A stretch of 64,000 nucleotides of DNA. It comes from Dillenia suffruticosa. Its lineage: Eukaryota; Streptophyta; Magnoliopsida; Dilleniales; Dilleniaceae. The DNA lies in NCBI GenBank assembly GCA_033439265.1, contig JAVTVX010000024.1:13003001-13067000 (forward strand), in the 5' to 3' direction. Positions 12,291-23,465 of this stretch are shown here, in pieces; positions within the stretch are counted from its first letter, which is position 1; each line of letters opens with the position of its first letter. The notes under the pieces are model-generated. The model was not told where the DNA came from. It ran no database searches and saw nothing but the letters and a program-made list of their open reading frames with translations. The position numbers and the translations under genes are program-made.

Positions 12291-14007
12291 TTTCATCCAT
12301 GCATGTCATAGGGACATGTTAAATCAATCCTATCTAATTCTCATAACACTTCGGATCCAAATCCTTGTTTAGGTGCAACTCTGAATTCTTCTATCCCATC
12401 AATATTATAATTCTATTTGTTTGTATATGGCATGCTAGAAGTCCTCCTCGTGCACTTTAAGCGCTAAGGCTTGTCAAGCTTTTTTTTCTTTTCTTTTTTT
12501 TTTTTACATTTTCTCTATTGGCTTGTGGTCGTTGTCAATTTCTTTTTATTTTTTATTTTTTTCCCAAGCTTGTGAATTTGTGAATATTTTTTTTGGACCA
12601 AACTCAAACTCATCCGTTCTTCCATTCCATTCCATTGGCCAAAAAAAAAAAATTGAGTCTTAACAAAATTAACAAACAATATATAATATATAAGAATATA
12701 TAGATTTTTTTCCTATTAATACAATTTTACACAACTAATATTTTTCATATATAAATCCAAAATACATAAATTACTAATAATACATTTTTTAAATAATTAA
12801 ATTAATATTTATTATCCATTATTATTAATTTTAATAGATTGATATTTACAATTAATTAATTTATAATGTCATATACAATCTTATATATTATATATGTAAT
12901 TGGGTATTAGTTATAATTTGGGATTATATATATTAAATATAGTATAGATATAGTATTAATATAATATAATATAATTTCTCATTACATATAACTAATATAA
13001 TATAATATAATATTGTTGTATAGTAATATAGTAATATAAAATAGTGATCAAATATAATAATATAAATGAAATATAATAATAATTAATAAATTGTTATAGT
13101 GTATAATAATTGATATATTGTTATATTATAAAAATATTGGTGTAATTAATCTCGGAGGTCGGTCATATATATTTGGTGGCGTACCAATTCATCCGATGGT
13201 TGGGGGTGGGTAATCCAATTTTGATCCAATGGTTGGGGTTCGTTGTTGGAAGTTTCAACTTTGGAACTTTCTATTTTGTAGGCTAATGTCTTTTCACACA
13301 ATCAGATGGTCGGAATTATCTCGAATTATTAAACATTCATTTGAGGGTTGGATTTTTAACATTTTGACATTAATTTTGAGATTTAATCTATTCAAATTCT
13401 ACTTGACTTGGATCTAAATTGAAAGTTAAAAGAGTGGAGAAATTTCTAAATCTGAGTATTGTGAGGATTGTGAGGAAAATTTTTGAAGATTCTGATTTCG
13501 AAAACAAAACCGATCAAAACCATTAGAAATGAAAAAAATAGATCAAATTGGAACTACAATCACTGTGAGTACCAGCGAGGCTGCTACTGCGTGGGAAAAA
13601 GATGTTATAGTTTTCAAGTGATTTATTTAGTTTTAATTAATGACTAGTTTAACTTGTCACAATTTTTTAGTACTTTATTTTATTTTACTATTTTAGTATG
13701 TGATTTTTAATATAAATAAATTTTTAATTTAAATAAATTTTAAATATAAAGAAATTGCGTATGTTCTCCTCTTATAAAAGAACATTTTTCTTATATTTTT
13801 TTCACAGAAGAAAATTTTTTCTAAGAACAAAGTCAAATCTATCATTGTTTTGCTTGCGATAACAGTGAGTTTATTTTTCTCATTATTCATTATTCATGAG
13901 TATATTTTGATTTAAATAGACTTGAATAGAGTACACTAAAAAATATGATTTTTTGAATAAACTAGATGTTGAATATGATTTTTTAAATAGACTAAATGTG
14001 TTGAAAA
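12291..14007. other. CACTA interior between the two opposed gene remnants
   Basis: Extremely AT-rich (12660-13130), with TATAATA repeats and poly-T tracts. A small region at 13150-13260 repeats 'CCGATGGTTGGGG' and 'CCAATGGTTGGGG'. I see no coding region. It may contain the diverging 5' regions of the minus-strand transposase and the plus-strand remnant. Confidence 0.4.
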
Positions 14008-14580
14008 ATGGAGAAAAATTTACCAAAAAAAGAGAAGGCAGTCCAAGAATTTGCTAGGTTGAGGAGGACAAGGAGAGCGATGACACCGATTCAAACCCAT
14101 GGAAAAACATCTTTCTATCTCTCCAAATCAGAATTTTAAACTCACAGCGGAAGAAATAGGATGAATTTTAGGAATCCCTTACACGAGACATGATGTTTTG
14201 GATTGTTCATCTTTGATTGAATCATCAGAGATAAGAAAGTATTTCTCGAGACTAAAGTATAGCCAGTTAACACAAGAGATCCAAATGCACACGCACACTG
14301 AAAATGCCTCGTCCCCTAAGTTTAAACGATACTTCTTGTTATTTATCTGTGGATGCTTTCTATGTCCAACCACCAATGTCTTTCCAGTTTCGAGACACCT
14401 TACTATTACCATTGATGTTAAGAATGCTGACCAATACAATTGGGCTAATTTTATATTACAATAGTTAGCCGACGAGGCATGCTAATTCAAAGGTTTTCTG
14501 AGGAGAGGAATAGATGAGGAAAAGAGAAAGAAGATAGGAGTTGGTGGTTGTCTATTTTCACTTATGGTAAGTTTTCAATG
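14008..14580 (+). pseudogene. Transposon-associated plant protein fragment found next to Ulp1-like proteases
   Basis: A frame opens at 14008 (MEKNLPKKEKAVQEFARLRR) and breaks after about 45 codons. In another frame, 14180-14464 encodes 'SEIRKYFSRLKYSQLTQEIQ' and 'RYFLLFICGCFLCPTTNVFP' followed by NWANFILQ. After a stop the frame continues LADEAC, then GVGGCLFSLM. The pattern 'LFxxGxxLCPTT ... W..F.L..L ... GGC..FL' is one I associate with plant transposon proteins encoded upstream of Ulp1-like peptidase domains. That association is from memory. It reads opposite to the transposase. At least two breaks are visible. Confidence 0.45.
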
Positions 14581-15059
14581 CAATTCAATTCAATATTTAT
14601 AGATATTGCAATTTACTTTAACAATATTGCATAGATCTTTTACTTTGAGAATGTGAGAGTTAGTGATTTAGAAGACCAAATAATAAAACTACCCATTCGC
14701 TATCCAACCACGGATTGGGTAAATCGAAGAGTTGGATTCGAGTATGTAAATATAAGTTAAGTTTATATCGTATTTTGTGGAATAACTCAGACTTAAATTT
14801 ATGCGGTATTATGGAATCTGAATGGCAAGTTATTCATCTTGTACTATATTGTACTATTTATAGGTTTTGTTATCCATGAAAAAATCTATTAAAGTGAGTG
14901 TTGAAGGGAGTGGAGAAAGATTTAAGGTAAACTTACAAGCACTAATTTAGAACACTTACTGGAGTACTTATACTATCTGTTTTATAGAGAATTGACATCA
15001 AACACGAACTTAAAATGTTTTTGGAAGAGTCGATTCAAATTCAGTCTAATTTGTTGTGA

Positions 15060-15480
15060 ATGCAGTATGATATGTTGCGAGACTGTGATGATGACGATGT
15101 AGAGGATTCTGATGTAAATGATGAAGAGAAGAAGGGAAAAAGGCAAAAGAAGCGGAAGACTACGGGTAGTGATTTTAATAAGGACCAGGAGGGGAAGGAT
15201 AGTAATTTTATTGAGGTAGCCCAGCAGGAGGAGAAAAGGTAGGAAAGTTAGGAGGATTTGGAAGAGGGTTTGGAGGACAAAGGGCTGGAGGAAAAACAAC
15301 AGGAGGCTTTGGAGGCTTTAGAGGACCAATGGTAGGGGGAGAGATCAAATGAAGATGAGGGGAGAGAAAATGAACATGAGGAGAGGTTAGATGAAGATAA
15401 AGATACTGAATTATATGAAGTGATCAATACCTTAACTGAAATGAAAGACGGAAAGACAAACGTAATTTTTATCTTTCCCT
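15060..15480 (+). pseudogene. Acidic, charged linker segment of the plus-strand remnant
   Basis: The sequence encodes 'DCDDDDVEDSDVNDEEKKGK' followed by RQKKRKTTGSDF, then after in-frame stops further E/D-rich stretches (LEEGLEDKGLEEKQQEALE; NEDEGRENEHEERLDEDKD). Such disordered acidic linkers lie between the upstream domain and the protease in Ulp1-carrying plant transposon proteins. The minus-strand frame at 14982-15299 is a shadow of this segment. Confidence 0.4.
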
Positions 15481-15639
15481 TTGCTAAGCTTAGAATTTTT
15501 TCTTATAAAGAGAAAAGTGTTTGGCTTTTTTATGAACGAAAAAGCCATAAAAAATAATGTCAAGCAAATGTGTTACAACTTTTGTTATTTGTCATTTGTG
15601 ATTCTAAAATCCAATTTTATGAAACATGTTACTGAATCT

Positions 15640-17040
15640 AATTTGTATGATAATTGATAGAATAATTTTGTGTAATATTGGTGAAAGTTACATGTACTGG
15701 ACCGATACCTATAAACTGTTGTCCCCTTATTGGATTGGTACATTGGTATGAATTATAAATTTTTTCTATTTATTTTTAATATTAGATTACTAATGAATAT
15801 GTTTGATTATGTTTGCAGACTATGAATGTTACATACGCTTACTTAATATCACCTAGAATTCAAACTCATGCCCAAAGTCATTCTTCTCGAGATGTGTTTT
15901 TTTATTATGGTTTTCGATAAATATTGTTAACACTATTAATGCTAGTGTTCAAACATGACCTTATCATATCCATATACATATCATTCTTTTCTCACCTTTC
16001 TCACCTTTCTCACCTTTCTCACCCTCAGCGGAGTATTTTAGTAATAATTTGAATATAGTTTTATCATCTACTTATTTTCCTCATTATTTTACTTATCTTA
16101 TGTTTACTAATGTAAATATCTATGGTTTCATCTTGTGAAAGCAAGTATGGTAAAAAGAAGTGAGATATTTCGATGGTTGATAATTGTTTATCTGAGAAAA
16201 CATTTAGATTTGACTTTTGATTATGCAATATAGTGAGTAACTTTACATTAAATACTAATAGATATTTCTATTAATATAGTATTCCATTAACCAGCATTTA
16301 TCCTTGTCATTTTTAAACAATATTGGTTTCTACGCTCTTTGTTCGGATAAACAGATTATGTATGTTTTAAACTCAGATTATTGTTTTAGAGGTCATGAAG
16401 ACGATGAGTTGGAAACTTTGATGGTAATTAATTTCCTAATATATTTAAATCTCAAAATTTCTTCAAACTATAAACTATAATATTTCATTCATTTATCTTC
16501 TCTTCTAGAAAGATTATATTGAGAGAACTTATGAAAATTGTCTCATTATCTGTGAAATTATGTGTGTTGAAGTTTCACAACAACCTAATATGTAAATTAA
16601 ATTAATTAGTTAATTAGCATTAACTCCACATATAATTTTGATAATTTTGATTTTAAGTTAATATATATCTAAAATTATTTTTATATATATTATTATATAT
16701 CATGAATGATTGTGAAATATTTGTTATTAGATTTTTGGAGATATGGGAACCGGGGATATTTATAAGTCCACCAAATCAAGAAATATGTTTTGTCACACCT
16801 TATCTCATTTTGTATTGTATTTATATTCAAAATTGCTAGTAGTTTCATTTTATGGCTTCATTTCATGACCTTAATTTCTTAAGAAAAGAATATTTTCTTA
16901 AATTTCTAATGTCTGAGTATAATACAATCCGTGATGATATCATGTCGAAGATGGAGGAAATAAAGGGAAAAAAGTTTGAAAGAGTTCAGAGAAAACTAAA
17001 GTAACAAAGAAAAAGGGAAATTGAAAGAAAAGTAAAGTAA
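15640..17040 (+). pseudogene. Ulp1-like (C48) cysteine protease remnant
   Basis: Scattered in-frame pieces: 'TYKLLSPYWIG' near 15707, 'TMNVTYAYLISPR' near 15820, 'QIMYVLNSDYCFRGHEDDEL' near 16352 followed by a possible GT donor, then 'KDYIERTYENC' and 'EIMCVEVSQQPNM' at 16510-16592. 'VxVxQQPN' is the wording just before the catalytic D-C-G of plant Ulp1-like proteases. A possible donor (GTAAAT) follows at 16593. No D-C-G could be found in the next segment, so the catalytic cysteine is probably lost. 'EYFLKFLMSEYNTIRDDI' near 16890 could be the C-terminal end. Ulp1 proteases remove SUMO-like proteins; plant transposons repeatedly carry copies. The assignment is tentative. Confidence 0.4.
15988..16025 (+). 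repeat. Short tandem repeat CTTTCTCAC
   Basis: Four consecutive 9-bp copies with one imperfect edge, probably in a former intron of the Ulp1-like remnant. Confidence 0.85.
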
Positions 17041-17520
17041 GAACCAGAACCAGAAGTGATGTATCATAATGTGATGTATCATAAGTGAACAATTCACCGT
17101 ACATGTACATATAGTATGGATTAGAAATAATTTTTTCTTCTTGAACTTATAACATATCACAACTTATCTCACAACTAAAAATTTACCATCTTTTATTATT
17201 CTCAAAATTATCATAACTTACCATTTTAGTCACACACACTTATCAGCTCTATAACTTAACACACTTTCAAAATTACAACTAACATGCACTCACAACATTA
17301 GAATTTTCAACCATCCTAAACACTATATATGCCATTAGGACTTCATATAAAAATATTTTCAATATGGTGGTTGTTAATTTAAAGGTATGCCTAAAATTAA
17401 AAACTTGAGCAAAAAGAAATCCACTTCAATATTTATAAACATATATTTTTATTTTTATAAATATATGGTGATTTGTGATATGGATAAAAATATAAATATA
17501 TAAATGCATGGAAAATTATA
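17041..17520. other. CACTA interior, no gene
   Basis: AT-rich. 17150-17290 holds 'AACTTATCTCACAACT' and 'TAACTTACCATTTTAG' copies resembling the subterminal motifs. Confidence 0.45.
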
Positions 17521-18260
17521 TTTTGTGTGCGTGGCTGTGAGCAAGCGTGGGGACCGCGAGGCATGCACGAGTGCCTGCACTTGCATGAGCGCTTGCCCCG
17601 CACGGGCATGCACTCAAGCACCGTGCTTGCCTACATGGTATCATGCGCAGGTGCCCGTGCTGGCATGGCCGGGCTCCCCCGCCGGCTTTTGCCGCGTGGT
17701 AGCACCATGCTTGCCTACACGGTGGCATGCCAAGGTGCCTGCGCAAGTGCATGCATGGGTGCATGAGCACATGCCGATGTTGTGGCATGTGCGGGAGCCT
17801 GCACCAACGAGGCCAGGCTCCTGCGTGGGCTCTTGCATGCGTGCTTCCTCCATCCGGGAGCCCGTGCTGGCATGGCCATGCTCCTGCACGGGTGCTTGCA
17901 TGTGCGCTTGCCCCACGCGGGCACCGCACTGGCATTGCCAGGCTCCCGTTTGGGTGCTTGCCCAGCATGCGCATGCGTGGTAGCATTGTGCTTGCCTAAG
18001 CACTGGCATGTGTAGGCACCCGTGCAAGCGCTTGCCCCACGCGGATATCACGGCAGCAGTGCGCTTGCTTGAGGGTGGCAGGCGCGGGCGCCCATGTTAG
18101 CATGCGCGGGTGCCCATGCTGGCATAGGCAAGTACCCGCGCGGGTACTTGCATGCTCGCTTGCCCTGTGCAGGCATACGTGGTAGCACTACACAGGAATT
18201 CTCAGGCCGCCCGTGCATGCCTACCCCACATCCTTCCTTCCGGTAGTAGGCTAGCGGACC
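17521..18260. repeat. GC-rich minisatellite island 2
   Basis: About 740 bp with abrupt AT-rich borders, made of degenerate repeats such as 'CGGGTGCTTGCATG', 'GGCATGCCAAGGTGCC' and 'CTTGCCCCACGCGGGC'. It is the same family as the island at 8436-8790 but in the opposite orientation. It contains a short palindrome, 'AGTACCCGCGCGGGTACT', near 18131. Overlapping frames of 69-159 codons on both strands are artefacts of base composition. Confidence 0.85.
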
Positions 18261-19125
18261 TTGCACCTTCCAGACCAAACCGGTCGAAGGCATCCTGTCC
18301 GGTTAAAGGTTTATGGTTGTCTATTTTTTTCCTTTTCTATTTTTTTCTTTTTTTAATATATATGTAATTGTTTAGATGATTATATATTTTTAGGATGATT
18401 TTGTGGTTTGGTATTAAATATATAAATTTTTTATATTATTATTACTTGATTTAAATTTCTGCACAAATAAATTTTATATAAATTCCATATATAATTTTGC
18501 ACAAATAAATATCATTCGAAAAACAAAATATTACAAAAAAAATTAAAATGAAGACAATTATGGTAGTAATGGAAATGATATAGTAGTTGTATAAAGCAAA
18601 AATTCGAAGTTACACTTAAGTTACCATGATAATGCAAAGTTAGGCGAAGTTATGAGTTACCATGAAGTTTCCATGATTAGTTACCAAAGTTACCACGAAG
18701 TTACCACGATAAGTGCGAAGTTACCTAAGTTACCTAATCCGCATCATATTACCTCTTATCTCTTATCACTCACATGGTAACAACAAGGTATAACACTAAA
18801 TCATCCTTCACCGTATAGGTTAGTTTGGACCATATTCTCTGTCTCTCTCTCCTCAAATCTTTAACTACCTTTACTACTCTATACTTTATTTTTATTATTT
18901 TGGAGCGAAATTAAAAAAAAAGTTAGATGAGTAAATTCAAAAAGGTGAAAAAAAATCGACAAATGTGATTCTGATTGGTGCAAAGTGATTCCTGTGCGTT
19001 GAAGGATTCCTGAGTGATTCTCGCTGAGGGATTCTGACTGGTACGAATGGTGAGTGATTCGTGAACACTGAAGGATTCCTAACCTTGACCTACTTGACTC
19101 TTGACCTAGTTGATTGGTCCTGTAG
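18261..19125. other. CACTA interior with TTACC and GATTC repeats; no gene
   Basis: 18605-18745 has about ten copies of 'AAGTTACCATGA' and 'AAGTTACCACGA'. 18965-19085 has repeated 'GTGATTCCTG' and 'GAAGGATTCCTGA'. No coding region. Confidence 0.6.
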
Positions 19126-19480
19126 CTTTATGAAGCTTTATAAATCCACCCTCTACTTTTCTTTTTTGGCACCCCTAAAACTTCTCCCTTCCTTATTTCT
19201 CCCGGTCGCCAAGAACCTCTCTTTGCTCCCAGCTACCTAACTCTCCACCCTCTCTTATAAAATTCTTGCGAGGACATCAATATCATCCGGAGTTCCAGAG
19301 TTGATGAATACTAGGAAGTAGTAGGTAATTTTTTTTTGTTACATTCATGTTATTTTTTTATTTTTTATATTGTTGGGCAAGTTTTGAAATTTTTTTTGTT
19401 CAACAAAACTTCTCTCTCTAGACCATGTGGATCATGTGGCATTGACGAAGCGAGCGACGACAATGACAACAAGAGGTATC
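19126..19480 (+). promoter_or_regulatory. Possible plus-strand promoter and leader near the CACTA right end
   Basis: A TATAAATCC box at about 19139 is followed 25-60 bases later by a pyrimidine-rich, leader-like stretch (TTCTCCCTTCCTTATTTCTC) and then a possible short exon and GT donor region. It points outward, toward the element's right end, and no protein follows. It could be the start of a noncoding transcript or a captured gene leader. Prediction by eye only. Confidence 0.25.
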
Positions 19481-20129
19481 TTTTCCTTTCCTTTCTCCAT
19501 TCTTTTAGTTAAATAATATGGCTAAATGATATTAAAATTATATTATTATAATAAATTAAATTTCAAATTACAAATTAGTTGTTATAAGAAATTTGAAATA
19601 TTTTATTAAAAATTAAAATATAGAAAATTTGAAATAATTGATAATATTTTTTAAATTTATAAAATCTAGATACTAAGTAATATAGTTTTTTTAAAACTTT
19701 ATAAATAAAATACAAGTTAATATATATATAATTTTGTACTGAAGAAATTGAAGTAAATATAATATTTATAAAGAAATGATGTTTTTGGATTTTTAATTTT
19801 GAAATGCTTTTCGAAAATTTTGTTACAGATTTTAAAATATAATAAAAATGTATATAAGTTAATATTAAATTAATATATATAAATAATTAAAATATTTTAT
19901 AAAAATATTTATTGTATATACGTTAATCTCAAATTAATGTAAAAAAATATATGTTAATAAATACTAAATAATGTATATTAATAAAAATTATATATAAATA
20001 TAAGATAAAGTTAGAAGTTGGATTGAGAGCTGTAAACTGACAATATTTCTATTTGTTTTTCGCCTCTTGAGTGTTCTTCCTTCAGGATCAAGATCATCTG
20101 CATCTACTGAACGACTATGTGAAAGATTA

Positions 20130-20430
20130 TATGAGTATCGCAAAGGAAGTTGGATTGAGATTGAAAGAGACTACCGTGAAGAGAGACTAGTGTCTCCTGT
20201 ATTAATGACCAAATAATTTTCTATCCTTATTTTTTGCTCTCACTCCAATTCGTTCGCCTTCTTCCTTTAAGATGCTAATCTAGTAGGATCTATATTAGTA
20301 TCTTAAAGGAAGAAGGTGCAACATGAACAAAGTTGGATTGAAAGAAAGTTGGATGAGAGAGACTATTACTGTCACTTGCATTGTATTAATATTCTTGTTT
20401 TTTTGCTCTCACTTCAGTTTTCTAGTTTTG
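20130..20430 (+). repeat. Direct duplication around a near-perfect 23-bp hairpin
   Basis: Segments 20146-20250 and 20328-20420 are related: both begin AGTTGGATTGA and end TTTTTTGCTCTCACT. Between them 20257-20279 and 20294-20316 form an inverted repeat with one mismatch and a 14-base loop (arm CCTTCTTCCTTTAAGATGCT...). Confidence 0.8.
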
Positions 20431-20619
20431 TTTCCCTTGAGTGATGAAGTAGTACTTAAACACAACACAACGGGAAGGAAAACCTATTGACTGACGATGA
20501 CAATCTCATTCAAAATAATTTTTTAATAAATTAGAAACAATATTAATCTATATTAATAATCCTAATAATAATATGGGTGCCGATTACTAAAACCATATAA
20601 TTTTCACTCCAATATATAA

Positions 20620-21803
20620 TAATATTACCACCTATCACCGGAATAATGGTTGATAGGCGTTTACAAACTCTTTCAATATAGGTCCCCAAAGACTTTCATG
20701 CCCTAGTTATGGATACAATGGATTACAACTAATAACTTTGTTGCCTTTTTTCTCGTAGTTGATCAAATTTACTACCTTTTTACAGGTGGTAAGTGGTGGT
20801 AAGTCGCAATTATCACTATATTATCACTTGTTATTCCAAACTTACCATTAATTATCACTATATTTCACATGAATAATAATATTACCAAACTACCAGTAAT
20901 TATCATAAATTTATTACAAGTTATCCTAAAATTACCATCTGTGTTATACAAACAAACCACCTGTTATCACAAATTATCCCTACTATAACAACTTATCACA
21001 GTTTGATAACTTAACCTTAAATTTTTAAACTCTCTCTAGAGAATAAACAAGGCTTAGTAGTCAATATAGATGGCAAACTATTTTCAAATAGTCATTAAAG
21101 ACCATTACAATAGTATATATTATTTACAAACATTACAATATATGAGTTACGATATATAGAGAGAGGTTGTTTTTAAAAGGCTAATACATTTATTGACAAA
21201 AATGACAATTATAGATAGGATTTTCATACAGAATAATCTATGACTTAACATAGTTTATCACTTATACATACAGTATGATTCCACAATCAGTAAAGAAGAT
21301 TGATATAGAGAATGTTTTCAAGTTATCTCTAAAAGAGTGCCGCATTTACTAATAATGACAAATGATAATCGGTACAATATATAGGTTAACATAGGTAGAA
21401 TTTATGCAAACGGTTTGTTAAGTGTTTTTGAACCGTCGTTAAAGATTGCCACATTTACTAACCAAGCGTAATTTGAACATAGCTTTTAAAGACAGTTCAA
21501 TTTTTATGTTACGATAGATGTAGAACTTATGCATATAGTATTGCTAAGTAGATAGTAAAAAAGATTTATATAGAGACTGTTTTCAAACCATGCCAAAAGA
21601 CTATCGTATTTCTGATCGCAAGTGATAACCATTACAATTTAATATCACCTTTGCAGACGGTTGTACTATATTTACTCACAGTTGGTAAACTTTTCTTGAC
21701 AGATAATTTATTCTGTTAGAAAATGTATACATTTCTCGATGGTTTCGTCTTAAGGTGTATCTATAGGGTATAAAAACTTTCACTAAAAGTCAATGACAAT
21801 AAA
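20620..21803 (-). repeat. Right subterminal repeat region of the CACTA element
   Basis: 20780-21010 carries multiple 'ATTATCACTATA' and 'CTTACCATTAATTATC' motifs. 21040-21800 carries degenerate units around 'GACTGTTTTCAAACCATGCC' and 'AACCGTCGTTAAAGATTGCC' plus 'TTACTAATAATGAC'. They differ in wording from the left array but share TTATC/TTACC and CGTC cores. Confidence 0.65.
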
Positions 21804-21838
21804 AGTTACCGTCGATATAGTCCTTTAATTTTGTAGTG
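21804..21838 (-). repeat. Right terminal inverted repeat of the CACTA element
   Basis: On the minus strand it reads CACTACAAAATTAAAGGACT, then TATCGACGG. AAC (21839-21841) follows on the plus strand, identical to the three bases left of 4379. Confidence 0.8.
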
Positions 21839-21841
21839 AAC

Positions 21842-21866
21842 ATAGCTAAATCTTTCTCAAAAACTC

Positions 21867-21899
<33 letters not shown>

Positions 21900-22357
21900 A
21901 AACATGGCTAGGTGAAATATACATTCTCAAGCATATTATGAACAACATGTTATTGAAGGCACTAAGTTCCTATTATCTCTCACCATTCACACCACATAAA
22001 AAATAAATTATACTTATGCTACAATGCTTTCTTAAACCATCCAACCTACAAACACACTAATTAAACCATAAAAAAATGTTTAAAAAGTTCCTAAATGCTA
22101 ACACATGTTCAGAGCAGCTACTTTTCCCAATTTGATAAACACATCATTCTGTGATCAGAAAAACATGAAACCGCTATAAGTCTAGTTTTAAAAGATCGAT
22201 AGCATCATATTTGGAAAAAAAAATAGTTCTTTAAACCTTATTCTTCCCAAGCCTGTGGATGAATTTGGGTTTAGGTTTCCTATCTTGTTCCTTCCATACA
22301 TCACTCAACCAAAAGATGGTTATTCCAAACAATTTTCTTCCTCCCTTCCTTGCCACA
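21842..22357. other. No gene; (GA)n tract and flanking DNA
   Basis: A (GA)n run lies at 21866-21894. The rest is unremarkable AT-rich DNA between the CACTA element and the gypsy remnant. It could be interior DNA of the outer element whose left end is at 3208. Confidence 0.4.
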
Positions 22358-22690
22358 TGAAATAGGACAATGAAAAGAAAGATAAATAACTATACCGCAT
22401 GATCACGCACTAAGGAAATGAGTGCTTCTGCCCATTTGAAATTAACTTCAAAAAATTGCGTGATCACGTCCTAGGGAAAGGACTGCTTCTGGCCATTGTG
22501 AAGTTGACTTCAGAATTCAACGTGATCACACCTTAAGGGATGGACTGCTTCTGCCCATTCTTGAATTCCATTGCTGAAAACCGCATAATTATGCCTTAAC
22601 GAGGAGAGTGCTTCTGCCCAATTTCTCAATTATCCTCTATCCATCTCTTGACTTGATAATTGCATCCCTTAAAATGCTCAACTTGGACAC
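22358..22690 (-). repeat. Four-unit ~62-bp tandem repeat in gypsy copy B
   Basis: Units start near 22397, 22458, 22520 and 22583. Each contains a GTGATCAC-like palindrome followed, about 15 bases on, by 'GGACTGCTTCTGCCCATT'. The block, with a lead-in from 22358, is also present at 27718-28340. It lies in the untranslated region after the deleted pol of the minus-strand element. Confidence 0.85.
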
Positions 22691-22927
22691 CTACAAAAAT
22701 TAATAGAAGAAACTAATGACACTAATCAAACACTCCTAATTAATTAAGAAATCAAATAACAAACTAATCAAACTCAAGAAAAAGAAAAATATTGGGTTGC
22801 CTCCCAACAAGCGCGATTGTTTAACGTCTTTATGCTCGACATTCTCCACTTGTTCTCTTCAAGGAGGTTTCAATTTTACTTTGGGAGGCTCATATAATTT
22901 TTCTTCCATATCTAATTGTGCATTTAA
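22691..22927 (-). mobile_element. Post-pol region and deletion junction of gypsy copy B
   Basis: 22799-22822 on the minus strand reads 'CGCTTGTTGGGAGGCAACCC', a sequence commonly found just after pol in plant Athila/Tat-type elements. 22860-22927 still encodes 'LDMEEKLYEPPKVKLKPP', the wording that precedes reverse transcriptase. Reverse transcriptase, RNase H and integrase are therefore missing from a very short interval. Confidence 0.65.
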
Positions 22928-23465
22928 TTAAAAATCAATATTACATTTTTCTTCACAAATTTCCTGCACAATTAAATCAAAAATATCAGTGGAACAAATT
23001 GATTGACACTCATTTGAGTACTTCATAGGAACAAAAATAATAAATTTCACAATCTCACCAGCGAACTTAACGGAGAGAGTACCCCCATCCACTTCTATTT
23101 TAGTTTTTGTTATCCTCATGAATGGTCGTCCTAATAAAAGTGGAGCTGAATTTATAAGTATAAGAATGGTTAGCTAACTGAATAATAACTCCAGTTTCCT
23201 TTACGGGACTCAATTTCAGAGTACTATAAATTGAATAAGGCATGATATTAACAGATGCTCCTAAATCTAGCATGGTATGCTCCATTTTTTTCTTTCCAAT
23301 AACACAAGGTAGAGTAAACATAGCCGAATCTGCACATTTTTTAGGTAGAGTTTTCTTGATGATATCAGATACATTCTCACACATCTCATCACCTCTTATC
23401 TTCCTAACTTCCTTCCCGTATTCTTTTATCTTGGATTCCTCAAACCTAGAAGGAAAATGTGGCAA
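22928..23465 (-). pseudogene. Ty3-gypsy aspartic protease region (deletion derivative)
   Basis: Two overlapping minus-strand frames (23465-23100, then 23119-22928) encode the retroviral-type protease segment. It includes 'TMLDLGASVNIMPYSIYSTL', where DLGAS is the active-site form usual in plant Athila/Tat elements. CVIGKKKMEH precedes it. Downstream come 'TKTKIEVDGGTLSVKFAGEI' and a C-terminal acidic part. A frameshift separates the two frames near 23110. In intact elements the protease cuts the Gag-Pol polyprotein in the particle. The downstream polymerase is absent, so this copy cannot move by itself. Confidence 0.75.

Larger units (their letters stand above)
4379..21838 (-). mobile_element. 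CACTA (En/Spm) DNA transposon, 17.46 kb, both ends present
   Basis: The left end reads CACTATAAAATAAAT. The right end, read on the minus strand, is CACTACAAAATTAAA. Each reaches a GACGG a little further in. The 3 bases outside both ends are AAC (4376-4378 and 21839-21841), matching the 3-bp target duplication of this superfamily. Inside are decayed TNP2-type transposase exons and a Transposase_24-like remnant on the minus strand, a Ulp1-like remnant on the plus strand, subterminal repeats at both ends and two GC-rich repeat islands. All coding parts carry stops or frameshifts, so the copy cannot encode its own transposase. The strand is assigned from the transposase. Confidence 0.85.

Noticed and set aside
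14982..15299. 105-codon minus-strand frame rich in Leu/Ile
   Set aside because: It is the antisense shadow of the acidic segment at 15060-15480.
17504..18051. Frames of 136-159 codons on both strands
   Set aside because: Same reason as the other GC-rich island; no domain, no start context and no splice structure.
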